A stretch of DNA of 64,000 bases from Candidatus Gastranaerophilales bacterium (GTDB taxonomy: Bacteria; Cyanobacteriota; Vampirovibrionia; Gastranaerophilales; Gastranaerophilaceae): contig JAEELO010000011.1 of assembly GCA_016282705.1 (NCBI GenBank), forward strand, positions 62,001 to 126,000, given 5' to 3'. The notes under the pieces were generated by a model. The model did not search any database. It saw only the letters and a program-made list of their open reading frames with translations, and was not told the origin of the DNA. The translations under genes and the position numbers were made by a program. This document shows, piece after piece, positions 28,401 to 38,442 of this stretch (position 1 is the stretch's first letter; every line of letters begins with the position of its first letter).

Positions 28401-28937
28401 AAGCTCTTCACCTTCTAAATAAAAGGTTTTATTGATAGTTGTATCTTTAAATTTAATTTTATAATTTTTAAATAACGAAGCATTTGCAATACTATTTAAT
28501 TTATACCCTTTTGAATCAATAATATTTTGTTTAACAGCATATTTTTCTAAGGAGGTGGAATAATCTTTATACAATATTATATTAATAATGGGACGTGTAA
28601 ATTCAGCATCTTTAATTACAACCTGTTTTAACAACAGAGGAAGAAGTTTTACTTTTAAATCAGCCTCTTTTACCTGCAAAAATATCTCATTATCAGGATA
28701 CATAACGGCGGTATGATGCATATGAATTTTAAGGAAAGGTTTTAAACTCTTTTGAAAAGCAATGTCTTCACTTGAAATTTTATAACCCGTTTCTTTTTCA
28801 ACTGCGGAGAATATGTTATCTTTGTATTTGTTCAAGTCAACGAAATGAGGAATTGCCGCCAGAGTACCATAATACAGAGCAGTCAAAGAAACTGCACAAA
28901 TACATGTACTCAATAGTATCTTATTATATATATTCAT
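25419..28937 (-). CDS. AsmA/TamB-like large envelope protein
   Basis: N-terminal TM; repetitive beta-rich pattern; C-terminal FKSAKGNVLFQNGYIISDGIQTVGNKMSLYIRGRHNMLTNQSNLDIYGKI, AsmA-C-like. Confidence 0.75.
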   Translation of the reverse strand: MNIYNKILLSTCICAVSLTALYYGTLAAIPHFVDLNKYKDNIFSAVEKETGYKISSEDIAFQKSLKPFLKIHMHHTAVMYPDNEIFLQVKEADLKVKLLPLLLKQVVIKDAEFTRPIINIILYKDYSTSLEKYAVKQNIIDSKGYKLNSIANASLFKNYKIKFKDTTINKTFYLEGEELLLKDIQLNDKAHIYMKGAIFENQTEYIKYDIDLISSLTKREHLFTFSPFKTIMDTNAKGSITGHLKIDKDNNINGNLKADDLSLKLNDIISNSNNANIFFKGQEAEIDAVLHTSKSDIAKVKGKFSFGKKRSIDLNTNAKNINLENLFKIISSVTKILNLQNPLNDVQMKGLLDADFNLSSDFKKLKSQGSAVISNAMITHEKLPYPVKDINADIDFNNNNIKIEKAVAVVNNTPINLEGKVNENLIADLKVFSENLDLQAITAAFLNKKDIPFEIKKGKLNFNSEIQGNLAKNPQIDSSVHISDCAFIEKENKIPFNAEAVNININIKDNKYTGNAMLEKSSVEINKNHFSSNKFIFTFDDKNIKLPSNEIKMMNSPIIIDGEIKDYKENPIANINFNSDFASSDIGILLKPYINAPYKAEGKIKISGKASATKEKQIIKAAAKADKNNYLSYMVIKEILGKPSSLEIDCDIQNNKINLKNVVLSDDSVQVHDNSNKIVKINGLITTDKDIIFNNLKIFVPNYISAKTNFMGGEEFSFKADVVLNQTLNNPLIKGNASVEQYKVKKYLTFIKHADICFNDDNIRIIAPDVQINDSYFNVIADVIPSFNSNNLTISNMQINSLNLDLNNLFNMLYTNREMFVKTSLNIRQGTATINNLEMLDLKAKDITADFKSSKNILKMYNISANAYSGSISGQADYDLYSGRLNIDIAGKGVDIKPSVYDLCKLEDNLSGKTDFSSKVSMMTGDYNTVIKSISGNLNFNAINGGMGTLGKFEYYLSAKNLFYHGIFNATLNRVADVLRHDKTEQFKSAKGNVLFQNGYIISDGIQTVGNKMSLYIRGRHNMLTNQSNLDIYGKISDDIANKVGTFWNVSLSELFSGQASGKDIDFSVVPKSIMDNIPDLSNPNTPTNTFKVNILGDIKAMNSINSFEWIAPDRMPENTLIKPQVQHSEIQEIPKQQEVIEQKQEVNPSQNIEENTEEQNLPQFSDMLQNI

Positions 28938-28943
28938 ATCATT

Positions 28944-29864
28944 CTACTTGTTTATAGCCGCACTTCCGCCGACTATTTCAGTTATTTCCTGAGTTATCGA
29001 TGCCTGCCTTGCTTTGTTATAGTCAATAGTCAATTGCTGAATCATCTCTTCTGCATTATTACAAGCCGCTGACATTGCAGTCATTCTGGAAGCCAACTCA
29101 CTTGCTATAGATTCTAACATAGCTTGAAAAATAATACTTGATATAAATAGAGGAACTAATTCGGAAAGAATACCGGAAATACTCGGTTCGACTTCCATAT
29201 CCGTAAATTCTTCTTTAGTGTATTCAAAATCTATTTCATCAAGAGGTAAAATATCCCATTTTTCAACAGAATAAGACATCATATTTTTAAAACGGGTAGT
29301 TATAATTTCCATTGAATCAATTTCGCCGTTAACAAATGCACGAGCCATATCCGAAGCTACTAACATTGCCTGTGAAGATGTAGGATTTTCGGAAAAATTC
29401 AAATATTGTTCTGCTATTTTAAACCCGTTTGCATCAGCAACTCTTTTTAAAGGACTATATCCTTTTTGACCGACAATAAAAAGCGTACTTCCGATTCCTT
29501 TTTCTTTATATTCTTGTACTTTTTTCAAAGTATAACGTACAAGATTTGCATTAAAGGCACCGGATAAGCCTTTATTTGAAGTTAATACAAGCAAGCCGAC
29601 ATTTTTAATAGGTCTTTCTTTTAATAAAACAGGATAATTATTCAGCGGTTCTTTAAAAACTGCTGTTTTGGCTTCTATTTCCGGAACAGAATGAAGCAGT
29701 CTGTAAAACATTTTTTCCAATTCATATGTAAAAGGTCTTGAAGTTTTTACTCTGTTTTCAAACTTTTTAACCTTAGCAGATGCAACCATTTTCATTGCAC
29801 GAGCAATTTTTTGAGTGCTGATGATTGAATTTATTCTGTTTTTTATATTTTTTAAATTTGCCAT
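28944..29864 (-). CDS. atpG: ATP synthase gamma subunit
   Basis: MANLKNIKNRINSIISTQKIARAMKMVASAKVKK; ITEIVGGSAAI. Confidence 0.97.
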   Translation of the reverse strand: MANLKNIKNRINSIISTQKIARAMKMVASAKVKKFENRVKTSRPFTYELEKMFYRLLHSVPEIEAKTAVFKEPLNNYPVLLKERPIKNVGLLVLTSNKGLSGAFNANLVRYTLKKVQEYKEKGIGSTLFIVGQKGYSPLKRVADANGFKIAEQYLNFSENPTSSQAMLVASDMARAFVNGEIDSMEIITTRFKNMMSYSVEKWDILPLDEIDFEYTKEEFTDMEVEPSISGILSELVPLFISSIIFQAMLESIASELASRMTAMSAACNNAEEMIQQLTIDYNKARQASITQEITEIVGGSAAINK

Positions 29865-29883
29865 TTTTTTCCTGTTTCATTTT

Positions 29884-31401
29884 CTATTTAAAGAAATTTT
29901 GTTTATAAGCAGTTAATCTTTCTAATAAATTTGATTTGTCCTCATCTGAAAGTTTTTCTCCGGCATTTAATCTTTCTGACAATTCTTTCATGTTTGCATC
30001 AAAGAATTGATACCAACCCTGCTTAAATTCTTTTATTTTGTCGTTATCAACATCATCTAAAAAGCCTTCATTTGCTGCAAACAGTATTGATACTTGTTCC
30101 GCAACACTTAAAGGTGAATATTGAGGCTGTTTTAATACTTCTGTTAATTTCTGACCTCTTGTTAATTGGTCTTTAGTTGTTTTATCCAAATCACTGGAGA
30201 ATTGTGCAAATGCTTCTAATTCTCTGTATTGAGCAAGGTCTAACCTTAATTTACCTGCAACTTGTTTTATCCCTTTCGTCTGAGCAGCACCGCCAACACG
30301 GGATACCGAAATACCGACGTTAATAGCAGGTCTTACACCAGAGTTAAACAGATTTGATTCTAGAAATATCTGCCCGTCAGTAATAGAAATTACGTTTGTA
30401 GGAATATATGCGGAAACATCACCTGCTTGAGTTTCAATAATAGGAAGAGCCGTAATACTTCCGCCGCCTAAATCATCATTCAATTTACAAGCTCTTTCAA
30501 GCAATCTTGAATGCAAATAGAATACATCACCCGGATATGCTTCACGACCTGACGGTCTTTTTAACAACAAGCTCAATGCACGATATGCCTGAGCATGCTT
30601 TGATAAGTCGTCATATATAATTAAACAATGTTTACCTTGTTCCATAAATTCTTCAGCAATAGCACAGCCTGCAAACGGAGCAATATATTGCATCGGAGCA
30701 GATTCATTAGCAGGTGCGGAAACAATTATTGTATATTCCATTGCTCCGTGGGTTTCAAGTGTTTTTGCCAATTGAGCAACTGTTGATGTTTTTTGCCCGA
30801 TTGCTACATAAATACAAATAACATTTTTACCTTTTTGATTTATGATAGTATCAGTAGCTATAGCTGTTTTCCCTGTTTGACGATCGCCGATTATAAGTTC
30901 TCTCTGACCTCTGCCTATAGGAGTCAACCCGTCAATAGCAGTCAAACCTGTTTGTAACGGTTCACAAACCGATTTTCTGGTAACAATACCCGGAGCAACT
31001 CTTTCAATAACTCTTGTTTTTGAATAATTTATATCCCCGTTACCATCAATAGGAACACCTGTCGGGTCAATTATTCTCCCCAACAAACAGTCTCCGACAG
31101 GAACTGAAGCAATTCTTCCCGTAGTTCTTACCGTCATGCCTTCTTTTATATGTGCATAGTCACCGAATATAACAACACCGACGTTATTTTCTTCAAGATT
31201 TAAAGCCATTCCGAGTGTGCCTTTTCCGTCCTCGAATTCTACGAGTTCGCTGTACATAACATCAGACAAGCCGTATACTCTCGAAATACCATCCGCTACT
31301 TCAAGAACACTACCTACATTCTTTACTTCAAGTTTTGATTCATATTTTTGAAGTTTTTCCTTTATTATCGATGTAATTTCATCAGGATTAATTGTTACCA
31401 T
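29884..31401 (-). CDS. atpA: ATP synthase alpha subunit
   Basis: [43 protein letters not shown]. Confidence 0.98.
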   Translation of the reverse strand: MVTINPDEITSIIKEKLQKYESKLEVKNVGSVLEVADGISRVYGLSDVMYSELVEFEDGKGTLGMALNLEENNVGVVIFGDYAHIKEGMTVRTTGRIASVPVGDCLLGRIIDPTGVPIDGNGDINYSKTRVIERVAPGIVTRKSVCEPLQTGLTAIDGLTPIGRGQRELIIGDRQTGKTAIATDTIINQKGKNVICIYVAIGQKTSTVAQLAKTLETHGAMEYTIIVSAPANESAPMQYIAPFAGCAIAEEFMEQGKHCLIIYDDLSKHAQAYRALSLLLKRPSGREAYPGDVFYLHSRLLERACKLNDDLGGGSITALPIIETQAGDVSAYIPTNVISITDGQIFLESNLFNSGVRPAINVGISVSRVGGAAQTKGIKQVAGKLRLDLAQYRELEAFAQFSSDLDKTTKDQLTRGQKLTEVLKQPQYSPLSVAEQVSILFAANEGFLDDVDNDKIKEFKQGWYQFFDANMKELSERLNAGEKLSDEDKSNLLERLTAYKQNFFK

Positions 31402-31960
31402 AGCTATTTCCTTTTGTTAATTGTTTTTTCATTACTTCAAATTTTGTTTTAATACTGCAATCTATTGTTTTATCTTCTATTTCTACTATCAATCCGCCTA
31501 TTATGTCAGGAACTACCTGATATTCAGGGATTATTTTTTTATTTAATTTAGTTTCTAATTTGTTTATTATTCTGTTTTTTTGTTCCTCATTAAGCTCTAT
31601 TGCTGATATTATTTGAGGTTTTATTATATTCATGTGTTTGTTATAAGCAATTGAATATTGATTTACAATTTCTTCAATAACGTTCAAACGTCTGTTTTCT
31701 ATAAGCATTAAAATAAAATCAAGCGATGTTTTTTCTATGTGTGAAGAAAATAATTGTTTTACGGCATCGCACTTATCTTCAGGTCTTATAACAGGATTAT
31801 ATAAGAATGCCGATAATTGAGAATTTGTTTTAATTGTTTCGTTTATAAACAATAAATCCTGATATGTTTTATCAACTTTATTTTCTTCAACTGCCGCATT
31901 TATAAGGGCGGTTGAATATTTTTTTGCTATTTTTATATTTTTTACATCACCGATTTTCAT
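31388..31960 (-). CDS. atpH: ATP synthase delta subunit
   Basis: [47 protein letters not shown]; position in operon. Confidence 0.95.
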   Translation of the reverse strand: MKIGDVKNIKIAKKYSTALINAAVEENKVDKTYQDLLFINETIKTNSQLSAFLYNPVIRPEDKCDAVKQLFSSHIEKTSLDFILMLIENRRLNVIEEIVNQYSIAYNKHMNIIKPQIISAIELNEEQKNRIINKLETKLNKKIIPEYQVVPDIIGGLIVEIEDKTIDCSIKTKFEVMKKQLTKGNSYGNN

Positions 31961-32457
31961 AGGCTTATCTCATCAAGTTCATCAATTGCACTGTCTATAT
32001 ATTTTGCATGAAGCATAGGATTTTCTTTTAACTGCTGTATTGCATTATTTCTCGCTACCTCTACGGATTTTTCCGACAAAAGATTAGTTAATTTCTCTTT
32101 AAATTTTTTTGTTTCAAGCTTAAATAATCTTTCTGAATTTTTTGAAATATCCTGTTTCTGAATTTCCGTATTTTTCTTAACATTTTGTTCAATGTTATTT
32201 ATATTTTTTTCGGTACTTTTCTGAATTCTTTCTATAACTGCAGGTAATTTGGAAAGTTTATCATTAATTCGAGTCAAATTAGCCTCTGCCTGACTTTTTT
32301 CCTTTTCGGAAGTTTCAACATAAGTTTTTATTTCTTCTTTGATTTTGTCTATTTTTTCGCCAAACTTGAGATATTTTATCAATGCAACAATGATTAATAA
32401 AACAATTAAAAAATTTAATGTATTTGACTGTATTAGTAAATTTAATATACCTGACAT
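31957..32457 (-). CDS. atpF: ATP synthase b subunit
   Basis: N-terminal TM then long coiled coil; position between b' and delta. Confidence 0.85.
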   Translation of the reverse strand: MSGILNLLIQSNTLNFLIVLLIIVALIKYLKFGEKIDKIKEEIKTYVETSEKEKSQAEANLTRINDKLSKLPAVIERIQKSTEKNINNIEQNVKKNTEIQKQDISKNSERLFKLETKKFKEKLTNLLSEKSVEVARNNAIQQLKENPMLHAKYIDSAIDELDEISL

Positions 32458-32458
32458 T

Positions 32459-32926
32459 CTAATTTATTTCTTCATTTATCTGTGATTTATCAATTCTTTC
32501 GGAATGAATTTCTTCGCCTAAAAGAACATCCGAAATATTTTTTGCAATATCAACAACTTTATCTTTTATAACTTCTTTTGCTTCTATTGCCGAATTTTTA
32601 AGATTTTCCTTTTCTTTTTGAACTTTTTCATTAAGTTCCGCTTTATATTCGGATATTATTTTAGAGCTTTCCTGTTTAATTCTTTTTGATTCTTGAGCAA
32701 CTTTATTTCTTGCCTCATCACGTGTTTTTTCAAGTTCACTGTTGTGAATTTGAATTTGCTTTTGTACTTCTTGCTCTGTTTCTTTAGCACTTGTAAAGTT
32801 ATCATCAACAAGTTTTTGACGTTCCCTCATAATTTTCAACACAGGAGCATAGAAAATCTTATTCATTATTAAAACGAATATCACAAAACTAATAGCTGCT
32901 ATTAAAAAAGTTGCATCAAAATCCAT
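32459..32926 (-). CDS. ATP synthase b' subunit (second b-type subunit)
   Basis: MDFDATFLIAAISFVIFVLIMNKIFYAPVLKIMRERQKLVDDNFTSA; position between c and b. Confidence 0.9.
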   Translation of the reverse strand: MDFDATFLIAAISFVIFVLIMNKIFYAPVLKIMRERQKLVDDNFTSAKETEQEVQKQIQIHNSELEKTRDEARNKVAQESKRIKQESSKIISEYKAELNEKVQKEKENLKNSAIEAKEVIKDKVVDIAKNISDVLLGEEIHSERIDKSQINEEIN

Positions 32927-32934
32927 GTTTAAGC

Positions 32935-33177
32935 CTAAATTTTACCGATTAACATCAAAGCAACAACAAGAGCATACAAAGCACAAGCTTCTGCTAATGC
33001 TGCACCTAAGAGGAAGTAACCAACAGCTTTACCTGCCGCTTCCGGTTGTCTTGCAACAGCATCCATAAGTCCTTTAATACCGACACCAATACCAAGACCT
33101 GCACCCAAACCTGCAAGACCAATAGCTAAACCTGCACCCAATTGTGCTAAATCAGATATTGTTTTTACTTCTTCCAT
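32935..33177 (-). CDS. atpE: ATP synthase c subunit
   Basis: GLGIGVGIKGLMDAVARQPEAAGK...LGAALAEACALYALVVALML. Confidence 0.98.
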   Translation of the reverse strand: MEEVKTISDLAQLGAGLAIGLAGLGAGLGIGVGIKGLMDAVARQPEAAGKAVGYFLLGAALAEACALYALVVALMLIGKI

Positions 33178-33194
33178 TTTTATCTCCTTTCAAA

Positions 33195-33875
33195 TTAATG
33201 TTCTTCAGAAACTGATGATGTTATATAGGCTATTGTTAACATCATAAATACAAAAGCCTGTATAAATGCTACGAATATTTCAAACAACATTACAGGCACC
33301 GGTGCTGCAATCGCAAACATTCCAAGTACTACCGAAACAAGAATTTCGCCTGCTAAAATATTCGCAAATAAACGTAAAGCCAAACTTAACGGTCTTGTTA
33401 TCATTTCAAGTATATCTACCAGCGTCGTTATTATTCCCGTTATACTAAGTCCATGATATAAAAACCTGAAGCCTTTTTCTTTAAATCCTTGAAACAGATA
33501 ATATATAAGGACTATAATAGCCAAAGCCGCAGTCAAGTTTAGATCATTTGTGGGTGAAGCAAGTTCCCCTGTTTTTAAATGTATAAGTCTTAACGGTAAT
33601 TGCCCCATTAAATTTGCAGCAAAAATAAACAGAAATAACGAAGCTACAATTGGTATATGCGTATTCCCGTTTTTTACTTCAGATAAATTTCCCGTAAAGA
33701 ATTTAAGAATACTTTCTGCGACAGTTTGAGCTTTCCCCGGTTTTATCTGCAAATTTCTGGATATACAAAAAGAAAGTAATATGACAACAGCCATAGCAAA
33801 CCACATTGTTATTAATGTATCCCAATGTACGTGTAAACTACCTATATAACCTGCCCAGTGTTCACCCATTAACAT
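33195..33875 (-). CDS. atpB: ATP synthase a subunit
   Basis: LMGQLPL; LALRLFANILAGEIL; FVAFIQAFVFMMLTIAYI. Confidence 0.97.
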   Translation of the reverse strand: MLMGEHWAGYIGSLHVHWDTLITMWFAMAVVILLSFCISRNLQIKPGKAQTVAESILKFFTGNLSEVKNGNTHIPIVASLFLFIFAANLMGQLPLRLIHLKTGELASPTNDLNLTAALAIIVLIYYLFQGFKEKGFRFLYHGLSITGIITTLVDILEMITRPLSLALRLFANILAGEILVSVVLGMFAIAAPVPVMLFEIFVAFIQAFVFMMLTIAYITSSVSEEH

Positions 33876-34043
33876 ATCCTTTTATTATAACCATATGTTA
33901 CCACATACATTTCAAAATGAGAATATTTCTTTTTTAATAGTTTTGTTATAGTTCTTAATACATGCTTAAGGATAATTTACATGTAGAATTAAAAATGATA
34001 GAATTAAACTCTTGGGAAATTGAGTCATTCAGGGAATGTTAAA

Positions 34044-34496
34044 ATGCAAGTAAACCGAGTAAATACAATACAAAACAAAGTAAATTTTAAATCCAATATT
34101 TTTGATTCGGTTGAATCGTTTTCTAATAATTTAAATAAAGAAGATACAAAAAAAATATTATTAGGGCTTGCCGGACTTGCAGTTCTTGGTGCTACCGCTG
34201 TTACGGTATGTCTGTTAAAGAAAAAGAATATAGACACCGGTACAGTAAAAAATGCCGCTTCGGAAATTCGTAATAAACATCCCAAAAAGCCCAAACAAGA
34301 TTCTATATACAAACATTTAGACGGGCTCAGAGACAAAGAAGCCGTAAAAATATACAAAGCCTATCAAGCAAGAGCAAAAATAGCTTCTCTTGAAAAAAGA
34401 AGTAATGCTGGAGAATTTATAGGAAAGCCTGCAGCCTTGGAATATGCAAATATTAATTACGAAAGATTGCAAAGAGTTGCCAAAGGTGTTATCTAA
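34044..34496 (+). CDS. Hypothetical single-TM protein with N-terminal NKVNFKSN motif
   Basis: ATG at 34044 (MQVNRVNTIQNKVNFKSN); TM ILLGLAGLAVLGATAVTVCLLKKK. Confidence 0.7.
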   Translation: MQVNRVNTIQNKVNFKSNIFDSVESFSNNLNKEDTKKILLGLAGLAVLGATAVTVCLLKKKNIDTGTVKNAASEIRNKHPKKPKQDSIYKHLDGLRDKEAVKIYKAYQARAKIASLEKRSNAGEFIGKPAALEYANINYERLQRVAKGVI

Positions 34497-35508
34497 TATT
34501 ATAAAAAAGGCACAGAGTAATAATTTTTTAGAAAAAGAAGATATTGTACTCTTATTAAAATCACGAAATAATGATTTGTTAGATGCCGCAAATAGCGTTA
34601 GGAAAAGATATAAAGGTGAAAGTGTTCATTTAAGAGGCTTAATTGAATTTACCAATATATGCAAAAATTCATGTTTATATTGCGGGTTGAGATGTGAAAA
34701 TAAAAAGCTTGAAAGATACCGTCTTAGCGAAGAAGAAATATTAAATGCAGTAAAAAGAACATATGAAGCAGGTTTCAGAACGGTAGTACTTCAAGGCGGT
34801 GAAGATAATTATTATAATTCAGATAAAATCTGCCGTATTATAAAGAAAATAAAAAAATATGATATAGCTGTAACTTTAAGCATAGGAGAAAGAACCTATG
34901 ACGAATTTAAAGCATATAAAGAAGCCGGCGCAGACAGATATTTAATGAGAATAGAAACAACTGATAAATCATTATATAAAAAAATGCATCCCGATATGAA
35001 TTATGAAAACAGAGTAGAATGTTTATATAATCTAAAGAAATTAGGATACGAAACAGGAACAGGCTGCTTGGTCGGACTTCCGAATCAAACTGTAGAATCG
35101 TTGGCGGATGACATTTTATTTTTTAAAGAATTAGATGCTGATATGGTCGGAATAGGCCCATTCATTCCTCATCCCGAGACACCTCTTGCAAATGGGAATA
35201 AAGATAATTTTGAAATGGCATTAAGAGTAATGGCAGTAACAAGATTACTGTTACCCGACATTAATATTCCTGCAACTACAGCAATGGAATCAATAAGAGA
35301 AGACGGTAGAATTATCGCACTAAATTCCGGAGCAAACGTAGTAATGCCTAATATGACAGAGCAACAATACCGTGCAAAATACGAAATATACCCGAATAAA
35401 ATCTGTATTAACGATTCTCCCGATAAATGTATTAATTGTATAAAATCAAAAATTTTGAGTATCGGAAGAACAATTGCTCAATCTAAAGGTTTTAGATATG
35501 ACAAATAA
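34444..35508 (+). CDS. hydE: [FeFe] hydrogenase maturation radical SAM protein HydE (start uncertain)
   Basis: IEFTNICKNSCLYCGLRCEN; TVVLQGGED; MRIETTDKSLYKKMHP; GTGCLVGLPNQT; IGPFIPHPETPL; NVVMPNMT. Confidence 0.93.
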   Translation: MQILITKDCKELPKVLSNIIKKAQSNNFLEKEDIVLLLKSRNNDLLDAANSVRKRYKGESVHLRGLIEFTNICKNSCLYCGLRCENKKLERYRLSEEEILNAVKRTYEAGFRTVVLQGGEDNYYNSDKICRIIKKIKKYDIAVTLSIGERTYDEFKAYKEAGADRYLMRIETTDKSLYKKMHPDMNYENRVECLYNLKKLGYETGTGCLVGLPNQTVESLADDILFFKELDADMVGIGPFIPHPETPLANGNKDNFEMALRVMAVTRLLLPDINIPATTAMESIREDGRIIALNSGANVVMPNMTEQQYRAKYEIYPNKICINDSPDKCINCIKSKILSIGRTIAQSKGFRYDK

Positions 35509-35515
35509 AAAATTA

Positions 35516-36265
35516 TTATATATTTGTTGACTTTGTAGATTGCAATATTCCTAATGCTTTTTTAGCACGTTCATATTCTACCGATAATGATATTGTAAAA
35601 TTAATTGATTCTAAGTCTCTTGCTAAAGCTTCTTTACAAGCATACATATCTTTTAAAGATGCACAACTTGACAGAGCATCTCCTTGCTTTGTATGCATAT
35701 TACCGTATACTTTTTTAAATATTTCCTGAGACTTATAATCAAATCCCGGCAATTTATTTTTAAATCCGTAATATTTATGAAGTGCTCTTGCTATTGTATA
35801 AATTTCTGTTTCACCTTCATTAAAAATAAACATTTCTTTAGTAGACAATTTAAAATTAATTTTTTCTTCTATTAAAATGCCTATTACGAAGTTCATTATT
35901 AATGCTTTCCATCCTTTTAACGGTGTCAAAAAGCCTTCTTCTTCTCTGATTTTTGACAACAATTTTGAAGCATTTTTTATTTTATATACTTTTATGCCGT
36001 GTAATTTTATATATTGTATTAATTTTTCAGGTGAATCTATATATTTCTTTAATAAATTTTTTAAATTTTCGTTTATTTGTTTCTTTTTATTTTCCGTTTC
36101 ACTTGAAAGTTTTAATGTGCATGCAGAATTTAAACTGTGCTTTGTACCTGATATATTGTACACAGAAGGTTGTAAAATCTTCTTTTTATTAAATATTTTC
36201 TTTAAAAAATTAATAAACTGCATACCTACCCCTATTACATATTTATAAAAACATTTTGCGTGCAA
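35516..36265 (-). CDS. Hypothetical protein
   Basis: Complete ORF on a free strand; alternative Met at 36223. Confidence 0.55.
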   Translation of the reverse strand: MHAKCFYKYVIGVGMQFINFLKKIFNKKKILQPSVYNISGTKHSLNSACTLKLSSETENKKKQINENLKNLLKKYIDSPEKLIQYIKLHGIKVYKIKNASKLLSKIREEEGFLTPLKGWKALIMNFVIGILIEEKINFKLSTKEMFIFNEGETEIYTIARALHKYYGFKNKLPGFDYKSQEIFKKVYGNMHTKQGDALSSCASLKDMYACKEALARDLESINFTISLSVEYERAKKALGILQSTKSTNI

Positions 36266-36307
36266 ATATTGCCAATAAAGTTTATAATCTAAAAAAAGGT
36301 TAACATT

Positions 36308-37180
36308 TTGAAAATATTTTATAAAAAATATACTCCTTATTTATTTTTAATACCCGCACTGGTTTTTCTTACAGTGTTCTTCTTTATTCCGTTTATACAA
36401 ACAATTATTTTAAGTCTGAAAGATTTTTCAACGGATATATATAATCCGACTTTTATAGGCTTTATTAATTATTCAAAATTATTGCAGTCAAAAGAATTTT
36501 ATACTGCATTAATAAATACTTTTTTGTTTTTGCTTATGGTTGTCCCGTTTTTAGCAATTTTCCCGTTAATTGTAGCAATTTTTATTAATCAAAAAATTAA
36601 AGGCATTAACATATATAAAGTTTTAATATATCTGCCTGTAGTTGTATCTATAGTTGTAGTCGCAATTGCTTTTAAATGGCTGTATGCTCAGCAAGGGATA
36701 TTAAACTATATACTTGATGTAATCGGATTAAAGCCAATAGGGTGGTTAACTGATACAAGGTGGGCTTTATTTTCCGTTGCACTTGTTACTATATATAAAG
36801 GTATCGGCTACTATATGATGATATATCTTTCAGCATTAATGGGAGTACCTAAAGATTTATATGAAGCTGCTGATGTAGATGGTGCTAATTCTTTTTTCAA
36901 ACATTTAACGGTAACCATACCTCACATAATGCCGACAATAGCTCTTGTTGTTACGATATCATCAATTTCAGCATTAAAAGTTTTTGCGGAAATATACGTT
37001 ATGACAAAAGGCGGACCTTTAAATTCAACAAAAACAATTGTGTATTATATATATGAAAGAGCTTTTGAAAATCTTGATTTATCTATGGCTTCCGCTGCTT
37101 CAGTTGTATTATTGATAATAATACTATTATTTTCAATTATAAATATTACCTTCTTTGAGAATAAGAGGTATAAACTATGA
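36308..37180 (+). CDS. Carbohydrate ABC transporter permease (MalF/UgpA-like)
   Basis: YEAADVDGANSFFKHLTVTIPHIMPT (EAA motif); six-TM profile. Confidence 0.92.
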   Translation: MKIFYKKYTPYLFLIPALVFLTVFFFIPFIQTIILSLKDFSTDIYNPTFIGFINYSKLLQSKEFYTALINTFLFLLMVVPFLAIFPLIVAIFINQKIKGINIYKVLIYLPVVVSIVVVAIAFKWLYAQQGILNYILDVIGLKPIGWLTDTRWALFSVALVTIYKGIGYYMMIYLSALMGVPKDLYEAADVDGANSFFKHLTVTIPHIMPTIALVVTISSISALKVFAEIYVMTKGGPLNSTKTIVYYIYERAFENLDLSMASAASVVLLIIILLFSIINITFFENKRYKL

Positions 37181-38022
37181 TTAGAAAACTGTTTAAAAAT
37201 TCAGGGGCTCACCTCTTTTTAATAACAATGTCTGTTCTTTCGTTGTTTCCTTTTATATGGTTAATTTCAACGGCATTAAAAGGAATAGATGAAAATATTT
37301 TTGAATATCCTCCTGTTTTTATTCCTAAACACCTTACTTTTGACAATTTTATAGGAGTTTGGAAACAAATACCGTTCCTTTTATATTTTTTAAACAGCTT
37401 TGTAGTTGCTGCATTTACGGTTATTTTAAATCTTATATTTTCATCTCTTGCGGCTTATCCTCTTGCAAGAATGGAATTTAAAGGAAAAGGGTTGATTTTT
37501 GGTGCAATACTTGCGACCATTATGATACCGTTTCAGGCTATAATGCTTCCTATTTATTTAATAGTATTAAAACTTCATTTAGTGGATGCATACGGATTAA
37601 CGATGGGGTATTTAGGCTTGATATTGCCGTTTGCGGTTAATGCTTTCGGTATTTTTTTAATGCGTCAGGCTTTTCTTTCAATCCCTAAAGAAATGGAAGA
37701 AGCGGCATTTATAGACGGCTGCAGTATTTTTAATATTTGGCGGAAAATATTAATTCCTATGACAACACCGACATTAGCTGTTTTAGCTATATTTACGTTT
37801 ATTGGATCTTGGGGTGAATTCTTATGGCCGAGCATTGTGTTAACCAATAAGGCTTTATATACTCTTCCTGTCGGAGTTAACGATTTACAAGGGATGTTTA
37901 GTGCTAACTGGCGTTATATTGCTGCAGGTTCTATAATTTCAATTATTCCTATAATAATATTCTTTATCTCAATGCAGAAATATTTTGTTTCGGGACAAAA
38001 TGAAGGTGCCGTAAAAGGATAA
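37177..38022 (+). CDS. Carbohydrate ABC transporter permease (MalG/UgpE-like)
   Basis: PKEMEEAAFIDGCSIFNIWRKILIPMTTPTLA (EAA motif). Confidence 0.93.
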   Translation: MIRKLFKNSGAHLFLITMSVLSLFPFIWLISTALKGIDENIFEYPPVFIPKHLTFDNFIGVWKQIPFLLYFLNSFVVAAFTVILNLIFSSLAAYPLARMEFKGKGLIFGAILATIMIPFQAIMLPIYLIVLKLHLVDAYGLTMGYLGLILPFAVNAFGIFLMRQAFLSIPKEMEEAAFIDGCSIFNIWRKILIPMTTPTLAVLAIFTFIGSWGEFLWPSIVLTNKALYTLPVGVNDLQGMFSANWRYIAAGSIISIIPIIIFFISMQKYFVSGQNEGAVKG

Positions 38023-38028
38023 ACGAAA

Positions 38029-38067
38029 GCTCCCTTTTATAAGTTAAAGGGAGCTTAAAGTTTTTTT
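38029..38067. terminator. Rho-independent terminator
   Basis: GCTCCCTTT-tataagtt-AAAGGGAGC then T-run. Confidence 0.8.
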
Positions 38068-38078
38068 AATGATGGGGA

Positions 38079-38303
38079 TTAACCTTCTGTGTCAAATCCG
38101 CCGTCATTGCCTTTATCAAATTCATCTTCAAAGAACTTGAAGTCATAGTTTTGTGCAAAAATACCTGCATCTGCGTCATCTATATTGTTTCCTACAGTGT
38201 GGTCAACTTCATCATAGTTGTATTCTTCTGTATCTTTTATATCAGCAAGTTGTTTACATTGATTTTGATTAACGCCACTTAGTTTTGCAAAAATATCGCT
38301 CAT
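38079..38303 (-). CDS. Small acidic hypothetical protein (74 aa)
   Basis: GAGGAT SD before ATG; acidic composition; delimited by a terminator. Confidence 0.6.
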   Translation of the reverse strand: MSDIFAKLSGVNQNQCKQLADIKDTEEYNYDEVDHTVGNNIDDADAGIFAQNYDFKFFEDEFDKGNDGGFDTEG

Positions 38304-38442
38304 TATTATCCTCGTTATAAACTCTTCTAATATATAAAAGAGATATATTTTCGAGAAATTGCCTTTTTTTTACAACTTTTTTTATCTTGTTCAAGGAATG
38401 CCGTAATTATTGCATTTGCGATATATATTATTTTTACAATTC

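Noticed and set aside
32935-33177. Na+-translocating ATP synthase
   Set aside because: The c subunit lacks the helix-1 Gln and has E-A instead of E-S/T after the carboxylate.
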